Shown here: positions 57,606 through 64,000 of the stretch, piece by piece
Layout: every line of letters begins with the position of its first letter
How positions within the stretch are numbered: position 1 is the stretch's first letter
From: Noviherbaspirillum aridicola
Lineage (GTDB): Bacteria; Pseudomonadota; Gammaproteobacteria; Burkholderiales; Burkholderiaceae_D
Assembly (NCBI RefSeq): GCF_019656455.1
Contig: NZ_BPMK01000009.1
Location: 1 to 64,000, forward strand
Direction: 5' to 3'
DNA: 64,000 bases
The notes under the pieces: model-generated
Database searches by the model: none
Seen by the model: only the letters and a program-made list of their open reading frames with translations
Told to the model about the DNA's origin: nothing
Program-made: the position numbers and the translations under genes

Positions 57606-60233
57606 ATGACCAAGACCCTCATCATCGCAGAGAAGCCCTCTGTCGCGAACGATATCGCGAAGGCGCTCGGCGGCTTCACGAAGCACGATGAGTACTTTGA
57701 ATCCAATGAGTACGTGCTGTCCTCCGCCGTGGGCCACCTGGTGGAAATCGCCGTGCCTGAAGAATATGACGTCAAGCGCGGCAAATGGACCTTCACCCAT
57801 CTGCCGGTGATCCCGCCCCACTTCGCGCTCAATCCCATCGCCAAGACCGAGTCGCGGCTGAAAGTGCTGAACAAGCTCATCAAGCGCAAGGATGTCACCG
57901 CCCTCGTCAACGCATGCGACGCCGGACGCGAAGGCGAGCTGATCTTCCGTCTCATTGCCCAGTACGCCAAGGCCAAGCAACCGATCAAGCGCCTGTGGCT
58001 GCAATCGATGACGCCGGCCGCGATCCGCGAAGGCTTTGCGCGCCTGCGCGAGGACAAGGAAATGATGCCGCTGGCGGATGCGGCACGCTGCCGCAGCGAG
58101 GCGGACTGGCTGATCGGCATCAACGGCACCCGCGCGATGACCGCCTTCAACTCCAAGGACGGCGGTTTCTATCTGACCACCGTGGGCCGGGTGCAGACCC
58201 CGACGCTGTCGATCGTGGTCGAGCGCGAGGAGAAGATCAAGAATTTCGTGCCGCGCGACTACTGGGAAGTACGCGCCGAGTTCGTATGCGCGGCCGGCGT
58301 CTACGAAGGCCGCTGGCTCGACACCAAGTTCAGGAAGGACGAAACCGACCCGGAAAAGCGCGCCGAGCGCCTGTGGAGCAAGGCAGCCGCCGAATCCATC
58401 GTCGCCGCCTGCCGCGGCAAGCCCGGCAATGTGACCGAGGAAGCCAAGCCGGCGACCCAGCTGTCGCCGGCGCTGTTCGACCTGACCAGCCTGCAGCGCG
58501 AGGCCAACTCGCGCTTCGGCTTTTCGGCGAAGAACACCCTGGCGCTGGCACAGGCGCTGTATGAGAAGCACAAGGTCCTCACCTATCCGCGTACCGACTC
58601 GCGCCATCTGCCCGAGGATTATCTGGGCACCGTGAAGCAGACGCTGGAAGCGATCTCCGAAAACAATAACTACATGCAGTTCGCCAAGCAGATCCTGAAG
58701 AACAACTGGGTCAAGCCGAACAAGCGCATCTTCGACAACAGCAAGATCAGCGACCACTTCGCGATCATTCCGACCACCCAGGTGCCGAAGAACCTGTCGG
58801 AGCCCGAGCAGAAGCTGTACGACCTGGTCGCGCGGCGCTTCATGGCGGTGTTCTTCCCGGCGGCCGAGTACATGGTCACCACCCGCTACACGGAGGTCTC
58901 CGGACATCAGTTCAAGACCGAGGGCAAGGTCATGACCAACCCCGGCTGGCTGGCGATCTACGGTCGCGAAGCCGCCAACGACGACGACAAGGACAATGCG
59001 GGTACGCTGGTGCCCGTCGCCAGGGGCGAGCAGGTCAAGACCGACAAGGTCAACGCCAACGGCCTCGTTACCAAGCCGCCGGCGCGCTACACCGAAGCCA
59101 CGCTGCTGTCGGCAATGGAGGGCGCGGGCAAGCTGGTGGATGACGAAGACCTGCGCGAGGCGATGGCGGGCAAGGGCCTCGGCACGCCTGCCACGCGCGC
59201 GGCAATCATCGAAGGCCTGCTCAACGAAAAATACCTGTTGCGCGAGGGGCGGGAACTGATCCCCACCGCCAAGGCCTTCCAGCTGATGACGCTGCTGCGC
59301 GGACTCGGCGTCGACGAACTCACCGCGCCGGAACTGACCGGCGAATGGGAATACAAGCTGGCGCAGATGGAGCGCGGCAAGATCAGCCGCGAGGAATTCA
59401 TGCGCGAGATCGCGCAGATGACCCAGATCATCGTCAAGCGCGCCAAGGAGTACGACAAGGACACCATCCCCGGCGACTATGCGACGCTCAAGACGCCCTG
59501 CCCGAACTGCGGCGGCGTGGTGAAGGAAAACTATCGCCGCTTCGCCTGCACGAAGTGCGAATTCTCGATGAGCAAGACGCCGGGCGGCCGCCAGTTCGAG
59601 ATCCCGGAGGTGGAGGAACTGCTGGCCAGGCGCGAAATCGGGCCGCTGCAGGGTTTCCGCTCGAAGATGGGGCGGCCGTTCGCCGCGATCCTTCGCATCA
59701 ACCGCGACGAAGACATCAACAACTACAAGCTCGAATTCGACTTCGGCCAGAACCAGGACGAGGGCGAGGATGGCGAAGGGGTCGATTTCTCCAATCAGAC
59801 CGCGCTCGGCCACTGCCCGAAATGCGGCAGCGGGGTATACGAGATGGGCCTGGCCTATGTGTGCGAGAAAGCGGTGGCCAAACCGAAGGCCTGCGATTTC
59901 CGTAGCGGGCGCATCATCCTGCAGCAGGAGATCGTGCCGGAGCAGATGGCCAAGCTGCTCAATGACGGGCGCACCGACCTGCTTCCCGGCTTTATCTCGC
60001 AGCGCACCAGGCGGCCTTTCAAGGCCTACCTGGTGAAGGACAAGAACGGCAAGGTCGGCTTCGAGTTCGAGGAACGCAAGGGCAAGGCGCCGGCGCGCGG
60101 CAAGAGCGAGCAGGACGAGCCCAAGGAGGAAGCGCCGAAGAAGACCGCGGCGGCGGCGGCCAAGCCCGCGGCAAAGAAAGTCGCCGCGAAAAAGCCGGCG
60201 GTGAAGAAAGCGGCGGCCAAGAAGGCTGCCTGA
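57606..60233 (+). CDS. topB: DNA topoisomerase III-type (type IA) with Lys/Ala-rich tail
   Basis: 875 residues. Toprim domain at the N-terminus (MTKTLIIAEKPSVANDIAKALGG; DAGREGELIFR with the acidic metal ligands), catalytic Tyr327 in YPRTDS, and GRVQTPTLS near 200. C-terminal zinc-binding modules (CPNC...CTKC near 630 and CPKC...C near 740) and a ~35-residue Lys/Ala/Pro tail resembling histone H1, likely to bind DNA. Relaxes or decatenates DNA via single-strand passage. A terminator follows. Confidence 0.94.
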   Translation: MTKTLIIAEKPSVANDIAKALGGFTKHDEYFESNEYVLSSAVGHLVEIAVPEEYDVKRGKWTFTHLPVIPPHFALNPIAKTESRLKVLNKLIKRKDVTALVNACDAGREGELIFRLIAQYAKAKQPIKRLWLQSMTPAAIREGFARLREDKEMMPLADAARCRSEADWLIGINGTRAMTAFNSKDGGFYLTTVGRVQTPTLSIVVEREEKIKNFVPRDYWEVRAEFVCAAGVYEGRWLDTKFRKDETDPEKRAERLWSKAAAESIVAACRGKPGNVTEEAKPATQLSPALFDLTSLQREANSRFGFSAKNTLALAQALYEKHKVLTYPRTDSRHLPEDYLGTVKQTLEAISENNNYMQFAKQILKNNWVKPNKRIFDNSKISDHFAIIPTTQVPKNLSEPEQKLYDLVARRFMAVFFPAAEYMVTTRYTEVSGHQFKTEGKVMTNPGWLAIYGREAANDDDKDNAGTLVPVARGEQVKTDKVNANGLVTKPPARYTEATLLSAMEGAGKLVDDEDLREAMAGKGLGTPATRAAIIEGLLNEKYLLREGRELIPTAKAFQLMTLLRGLGVDELTAPELTGEWEYKLAQMERGKISREEFMREIAQMTQIIVKRAKEYDKDTIPGDYATLKTPCPNCGGVVKENYRRFACTKCEFSMSKTPGGRQFEIPEVEELLARREIGPLQGFRSKMGRPFAAILRINRDEDINNYKLEFDFGQNQDEGEDGEGVDFSNQTALGHCPKCGSGVYEMGLAYVCEKAVAKPKACDFRSGRIILQQEIVPEQMAKLLNDGRTDLLPGFISQRTRRPFKAYLVKDKNGKVGFEFEERKGKAPARGKSEQDEPKEEAPKKTAAAAAKPAAKKVAAKKPAVKKAAAKKAA

Positions 60234-60265
60234 CGTTCGCGGCCCTGCGCCGGCGTCGAAAGCAA

Positions 60266-60300
60266 ACGGCCGCGGATGCCTTCCGCGGCTGTTTGTGTTT
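60266..60300 (+). terminator. Intrinsic terminator after topB
   Basis: GCCGCGG and CCGCGGC pair around ATGCCTT, followed by TGTTTGTGTTT. About 35 bases after the topB stop. Confidence 0.75.
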
Positions 60301-60377
60301 GTGCTGTTCCAAACCCTGTTTGAGGGGCAATAACCACTTGTGAACTCCCTCCGTGAAGGCAAGGTCGAACCCTTGTC

Positions 60378-60406
60378 TTGACAACATATCCACCTGCGTG
60401 GAATAC
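60378..60406 (+). promoter_or_regulatory. Sigma70 promoter of the glycine-zipper lipoprotein gene
   Basis: TTGACA at 60378-60383 and GAATAC at 60401-60406 with exactly 17 bases between. The predicted start is ~10 bases before the ATG, so the leader is very short but includes the GGAGG ribosome site. Confidence 0.65.
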
Positions 60407-60423
60407 CATTTCCGGAGGATCAC

Positions 60424-60630
60424 ATGAACACTCGTCTCGTTGCATCCGTCCTGAGCGCCGTCGCGCTCGCTTCTTCCCTGTCTGCCTGTGCAAGCCGCTC
60501 GACCGTCGGTACCGTCGGCGGTGCCGCGCTCGGCGGCGCGGCCGGTCATGCGGTATCCGGCGGCAGCACGCTCGGCACCGTGGGCGGCGCCGCTGTCGGC
60601 GGCGTCATCGGCAACAAGGTCTCCAAGTAA
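60424..60630 (+). CDS. Glycine-zipper small lipoprotein
   Basis: 68 residues. Lipobox LSAC with Cys22. The mature part consists of two repeats of the form GTVGGAAxGG, a glycine-zipper like that of OsmB/SlyB-type outer-membrane lipoproteins. GGAGG lies 6 bases before the ATG. Likely a stress-linked envelope protein; exact role unknown. Confidence 0.88.
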   Translation: MNTRLVASVLSAVALASSLSACASRSTVGTVGGAALGGAAGHAVSGGSTLGTVGGAAVGGVIGNKVSK

Positions 60631-60817
60631 TGCGGCATGGCTTCGCATCACGGCCCGTGACGCTTACGAATCGTTACGGGCCTGATGCATCTCACCCGCG
60701 GTCTGCGCTGACTGGCAGCACCGGAACTTTCGCATGTTGTTAGATTCTACACAGCCGCATGCATCACATCCGCGCCTGAGCAATTCAGGAATCGATTGAC
60801 CTTTAAGGAGAATTCAA

Positions 60818-61285
60818 ATGATCAAATGGACCGTTCCTCTCGTATGCGCACTCGTGCTGACGGCCTGCGGAACCTCGGGCACTAGCGGCAGCTCGGGCGC
60901 CTCGTCCTCAGGCGCAAGTTCGTCGACTCTGCCCCCGTCTTCATCTCCCAGCATTCGTGCCGGCACGACTGATGCTCCCGGCGCGTCGGGCGCACCTGGC
61001 GCTGCTGGCGCTGCCGGCAGCACTGGCGCAACCTCCGGGGCCGCGACAAGCGGCAGTGGCAGCTATGGCTCCTCCGGCTCGTCTATGTCCTCGCCGAGCG
61101 TGAGCCCAAGCAGCTCCGGCGCCACGACGAGTCCCCTCCCGAGCTCCTCCACCTCTCCTGTGCCGGGCGGCGGCACAAACGCTCCGGGTTCGGGCAGCAG
61201 CGGATCTGGCTTGGGCAGCGGTGGTTCGGGCGCCGGTGGCTCGGGCGCTGGTGGCGCTGGTGGGTCGGGCAGCGGTTCGCGCTAA
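60818..61285 (+). CDS. Ser/Gly/Ala low-complexity lipoprotein
   Basis: 155 residues. Lipobox LTAC with Cys17; everything after is Ser/Gly/Ala/Thr/Pro-rich with no secondary structure expected. The C-terminal 35 residues are nearly all Gly and Ser. AAGGAG lies before the ATG. Probably a lipid-anchored surface or periplasmic spacer, or a rapidly evolving protein. No domain recognised; a strong terminator follows. Confidence 0.78.
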   Translation: MIKWTVPLVCALVLTACGTSGTSGSSGASSSGASSSTLPPSSSPSIRAGTTDAPGASGAPGAAGAAGSTGATSGAATSGSGSYGSSGSSMSSPSVSPSSSGATTSPLPSSSTSPVPGGGTNAPGSGSSGSGLGSGGSGAGGSGAGGAGGSGSGSR

Positions 61286-61315
61286 TCCGCCACGCTACTC
61301 ATCATGTAGCAATAT

Positions 61316-61350
61316 CGCCGGCAGCGGTTTTCGCTGCCGGCGATTTTTAT
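61316..61350 (+). terminator. Intrinsic terminator after the low-complexity lipoprotein gene
   Basis: CGCCGGCAGCG and CGCTGCCGGCG form an 11-bp stem around GTTTT, then ATTTTTATT. It overlaps the end of the convergent ogt gene. Confidence 0.92.
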
Positions 61351-61847
61351 TGTGCTCCCGATATCGAACCACGGGCGGCAGCCTCGTGAGCCAGCAGGAA
61401 GCGCTTGCGATCGAGGCCGCCGGCATATCCTGACAGCGCGCCGGAACTGCCCAGCACCCGGTGGCAGGGCACGATGATCGATACGGGATTGCGGCCGATG
61501 GCGGTGCCTGCGGCGCGCACCGCCGCAGGCCTGCCGGTGACCGCGGCGATCTCGCGGTAACTGCTCGTCACGCCGAACGACAGCCGGCGCAACGCCGTCC
61601 ATACCGCGACCTGGAAAGGCGTTCCCTTCAGATCCAGCGGCACGTCGAAAGCATGCCGGTCTCCGCTGAAATACCCGTCGAGTTCGGATGCTGTCTGGCG
61701 CAGCAGCGGATGCCGCTCGTCCATGCGCCAGTCCTGCGGACCGTCGAAGTATTTGTGCTGCGCGAAGTAGACGCCGCAGAGTCCCTCGTGCGTGGCGGCG
61801 AGCAGCATCGTGCCGAGCGGACCGGGGTATGGCATGTAACTGATCAT
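61347..61847 (-). CDS. ogt: Methylated-DNA-[protein]-cysteine methyltransferase
   Basis: 166 residues. Suicide repair of O6-methylguanine: the acceptor is Cys128 in IVPCHRV. Helix-turn-helix DNA-binding region with the RxxG-type (SFGVTSSYREIA) and the arginine finger are present. The ATG starts 4 bases after the stop of the Ada-AlkA gene, with GGAGT as ribosome site, so both are one alkylation-repair operon. Confidence 0.95.
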   Translation of the reverse strand: MISYMPYPGPLGTMLLAATHEGLCGVYFAQHKYFDGPQDWRMDERHPLLRQTASELDGYFSGDRHAFDVPLDLKGTPFQVAVWTALRRLSFGVTSSYREIAAVTGRPAAVRAAGTAIGRNPVSIIVPCHRVLGSSGALSGYAGGLDRKRFLLAHEAAARGSISGAQ

Positions 61848-61851
61848 GGCT

Positions 61852-63330
61852 TTACTCCATCCAGAGCGCGAGCGCGGCGTAGGCGCGCCAGGGGGACCAG
61901 GCGTGCGCGCGCGCGGCGAGTTGTTTTTCGGTGAGGCGGCCGCCACCCGGCGCCGCCTGTTTCTGCAAGCCGAGGTCGCCGGCCGGGAAGGCATCCGGAA
62001 AGCGTAGCGCTCGCATCGCGATGTATTGCGCGGTCCATTCGCCGATGCCGGGCACGGACTTGAGACGGGCGACTGCCTGCTCCAGGCTCGCGCCGGGACG
62101 CAGCTGCAAACCGCCGCCGGCGGCGAAGCGGGCCAGCGCGCACAGGGTCGCGGCGCGTGCGCGCGGCAGGCCGATCGCCGCGATGTCCGCAGGGTCGGCG
62201 GCGGCCAGGCGGGCAGGCAAGGGAAAGTGGTGCGTGATGCCGGCCAGCGGCGTTTCGCAGGCGTCGCCGAAGCGTTCCACGAGCCGCCCGCACAGGGTCG
62301 TGGCGCCGGCGACACTGACCTGCTGGCCGAGGACGGCGCGCACGGCCAGTTCAAACGCGTCGAAGGCGCCGGGAACGCGCAGGCCAGGCGAGGCGGCGAT
62401 ACGATCGGCGATCAGGCTGTCGGCAGCGAGATGGGCTTCGATCGCCGCCGGATTGGCGTCGAGGTCGAACTGCTGTCGCACCCGGCCCAGCAGCGGCATC
62501 AGGACGCCTGCGAGCGAGGGCGAAACTTCCACCTGCAGCTGGCTGCGGTGTTCGACCGGCGTCGCGCGCAGCCAGCCGGTCAGCTCCCCGACCCGGATGC
62601 TGCGCGCATAGCTGCGCGCGCTTGCATCCACCGACTCCACCTTTGCCGCGGCGCGACCCGAGAGATAGCGCAGTACCCGATCCCAGTCGTAGGGCGGACG
62701 GTAGGCCAGCCGCAGCGTGAGCGCGCCATCGGCGCAGGTACGCCGCGGTGCGCTGCGTCGAAGCTCGCCCGGGGCGATGCGGTAGCGTGCGGCGAACAGG
62801 GCATTGAAGCGGCGCACGCTGCCGAATCCGGCGGCAAACGCGACTTCCGTCATCGGCAGGCCGGTTTCCTGCAGCAGCTTCTTGGCGAACAGCAGGCGCT
62901 GGGTCTGCGCCAGCTCCACCGGGGTGACGCCGAAATGCTGCAACAGCACCCGCCGCAACTGGCGGGAGGAGAGACCGACCTCGGCGGCGAGCCGTTCCAG
63001 CTTGCCGTCGTTGAGCGCGCCGCCGGCAATGCGCTGCCAGACCGCGTGCGCCAGGTTCTGCTGCAGCGCATACGGCGCCAGCTCGGGGCGGCAGCGCAGA
63101 CAGGGACGGAAACCGGCCGCCTCCGCGGCGGCGGCGCTGGAGAAGAACTCGCAGGAGGATTCGCGCGGCGTCTTCACCCCGCACACCGGCCGGCAATAGA
63201 TGCCGGTGGTCTTGACGCCAGTGAAGAACACGCCGTCGAAACGCGCGTCGCGCGCGGACAGCGCGCGATAGCAGCTCAGGCGGTCAAGCGCGGGCGATGC
63301 GGACGGCGGGCTGGAGATGGATGCGGGCAT
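61852..63330 (-). CDS. alkA: Ada-like regulator fused to AlkA-type DNA glycosylase
   Basis: 492 residues. Residues ~15-90 form the Ada zinc/methyl-phosphotriester domain with Cys46, Cys50, Cys77 and Cys80 at the same spacing as E. coli Ada. An AraC helix-turn-helix follows (~95-190). Residues ~200-492 are a 3-methyladenine glycosylase with AlkA N-terminal domain and HhH motif (SVPGIGEWTAQYIAMRAL); the catalytic Asp452 is in AGDLGL. It probably senses alkylation, activates its own operon and excises damaged bases. An earlier start at 63381 is possible but unlikely. Confidence 0.94.
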   Translation of the reverse strand: MPASISSPPSASPALDRLSCYRALSARDARFDGVFFTGVKTTGIYCRPVCGVKTPRESSCEFFSSAAAAEAAGFRPCLRCRPELAPYALQQNLAHAVWQRIAGGALNDGKLERLAAEVGLSSRQLRRVLLQHFGVTPVELAQTQRLLFAKKLLQETGLPMTEVAFAAGFGSVRRFNALFAARYRIAPGELRRSAPRRTCADGALTLRLAYRPPYDWDRVLRYLSGRAAAKVESVDASARSYARSIRVGELTGWLRATPVEHRSQLQVEVSPSLAGVLMPLLGRVRQQFDLDANPAAIEAHLAADSLIADRIAASPGLRVPGAFDAFELAVRAVLGQQVSVAGATTLCGRLVERFGDACETPLAGITHHFPLPARLAAADPADIAAIGLPRARAATLCALARFAAGGGLQLRPGASLEQAVARLKSVPGIGEWTAQYIAMRALRFPDAFPAGDLGLQKQAAPGGGRLTEKQLAARAHAWSPWRAYAALALWME

Positions 63331-63630
63331 GCCGCATTTATACTCCTGGCGGCCGCCCCCTTGCCAGCCGTTTTCGGACATGAGTGCCGATGCGCCGCGC
63401 GGGAGATATCTCAGGCGGCAACACCGTGGCCGCGGGCGGGAGCGTGCCCGACAGGCGAAGCCGCCGCCACGCCGGCGAAGATGCGCCTCAGGTAGCGGGA
63501 GGGCACGGCACCGGCGGCAATGCGGCAGGCATCGGGCGCCCTGCTTCAATCGAAAACTTATATCGCACGTGTCCGAACTTTTCCCGCCCGCCGGCATTCT
63601 TGTCAGACAGGCCGGACTACGGGGACTGAG
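63331..63630. other. Divergent promoter region
   Basis: 300 bases between the Ada-AlkA gene and the sensor gene. The TATAAA close to the Ada-AlkA start sits inside its leader. No Ada-box, hairpin or small gene could be assigned with confidence. Confidence 0.45.
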
Positions 63631-64000
63631 ATGAACGAGAGCGATGTCCGGGAGTGGCCGGCGGGCTGCGGCGTCATGCATGAGCGGATACGGCGGCATG
63701 ACTGGTCCGCCAGCCCGCTCGGCGAATTATGCGGATGGCCTTCGTGCCTGCGCGCCGCGGTGGATATCATGCTTGGCCTGCCGCTGCCCGCGATGCTGCT
63801 GTGGGGCCGCCGCGGGGTACTGTTCTACAACGACGCGTGGCGCACGCTGGCCGGCGACGACCATGCCGGGCGGCTCGGCAATGCGATGGCGGACGAGACC
63901 GCCCATCCCTGGGTGGCCCACATGCGCAGCCTGGTCGCGATTCTCGACCGCGCCGGCAGCGACGGCCGGACGGTGGAGCTGGCCTCCGCCAGCGGTCCCG
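63631..64000 (+). CDS. PAS-containing sensor protein (probable histidine kinase), partial
   Basis: The first 123 residues are present; the gene runs off the window end. The segment RIRRHDWSASPLGELCGWP followed by LRAAVDIMLGLPLPAMLLWG and LFYNDAWR is the N-terminal PAS domain typical of large hybrid sensor kinases with the WPxxLR signature. Catalytic domains lie outside the window, so kinase activity is inferred from the family. ATG at 63631, preceded by GGGGACTGAG, a mediocre ribosome site. Confidence 0.82.
   Translation, partial: MNESDVREWPAGCGVMHERIRRHDWSASPLGELCGWPSCLRAAVDIMLGLPLPAMLLWGRRGVLFYNDAWRTLAGDDHAGRLGNAMADETAHPWVAHMRSLVAILDRAGSDGRTVELASASGP

Noticed and set aside
57564-60362. 932-codon minus-strand frame opposite topB
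   Set aside because: Antisense to a complete topoisomerase with all catalytic motifs; composition of a shadow frame.

Overview
The window is a high-GC (about two-thirds G+C by eye) chromosomal segment of a betaproteobacterium, most likely order Burkholderiales and probably close to Oxalobacteraceae (Herbaspirillum/Noviherbaspirillum-like). The assignment rests on lineage-typical families (DUF3567, DUF1840, DUF2917, the proteobacterial-type GshA), on the gshA-gshB-EIIA-ptsH-ptsI and dprA-smg-topB gene orders, and on the metX-metW pair. No rRNA, tRNA, CRISPR array, integrase or transposase was seen. Nearly all genes are intact housekeeping or accessory genes; long open frames antisense to them are GC artefacts.

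Layout. 0-2.7 kb: a Pro/Ala-rich membrane-associated orphan (effector-like) and two short-chain dehydrogenases. 2.8-4.4 kb: pyrE divergent from xthA. 4.4-5.35 kb: a non-coding block made of two inverted copies of a multi-hairpin repeat around an AT-richer core. 5.35-13.3 kb (minus strand): a tightly packed operon metX-metW-AmpG-like permease-M48 protease-5-oxoprolinase, headed by a SAM-II-type riboswitch plus intrinsic terminator. 13.4-17.3 kb: tripartite tricarboxylate transporter tctCBA. 17.3-22.1 kb (minus): gshA-gshB-EIIA-HPr-Enzyme I. 22.3-25.2 kb (minus): TorF-like porin-glnK-amtB behind a sigma54 promoter with paired NtrC-like sites. 25.2-27 kb: ubiK-comM. 27-35 kb: MocR and AraC regulators, exporters, small conserved proteins and a lipase. 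35-41 kb: rsmB, DUF4390, an NtrY-type kinase with an NtrX-like regulator that lacks its AAA+ domain, a CobW-like fragment and DUF3567. 41-48.8 kb: TrmB-like methyltransferase, sigma54 activator, two LysR regulators flanking a candidate sigma54-driven small RNA, a class II glutamine amidotransferase and an inactive EAL-HDOD protein. 48.8-52.7 kb: metH with a second, enlarged SAM-II-type riboswitch. 52.7-60.2 kb: fmt, def / LysM protein, dprA, smg, topB. 60.4-64 kb: two lipoproteins, ogt with an Ada-AlkA fusion, and the start of a PAS sensor protein.

How the parts fit. Sulfur and one-carbon metabolism recurs: methionine synthesis (metX, metW, metH) sits under two related SAM-sensing leaders, fmt consumes formyl-THF, and glutathione synthesis (gshA/B) and a 5-oxoprolinase are nearby. 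Nitrogen control also recurs: porin-glnK-amtB with NtrC-like sites, an NtrY/NtrX pair, and three convincing sigma54 promoter matches. The most notable unlabelled elements are the candidate sigma54-dependent sRNA near 45.3 kb, the terminator-coupled SAM-II riboswitches, and the covarying inverted hairpin repeat at 4.4-5.35 kb. All functional statements are from sequence reading alone; no database search was run.
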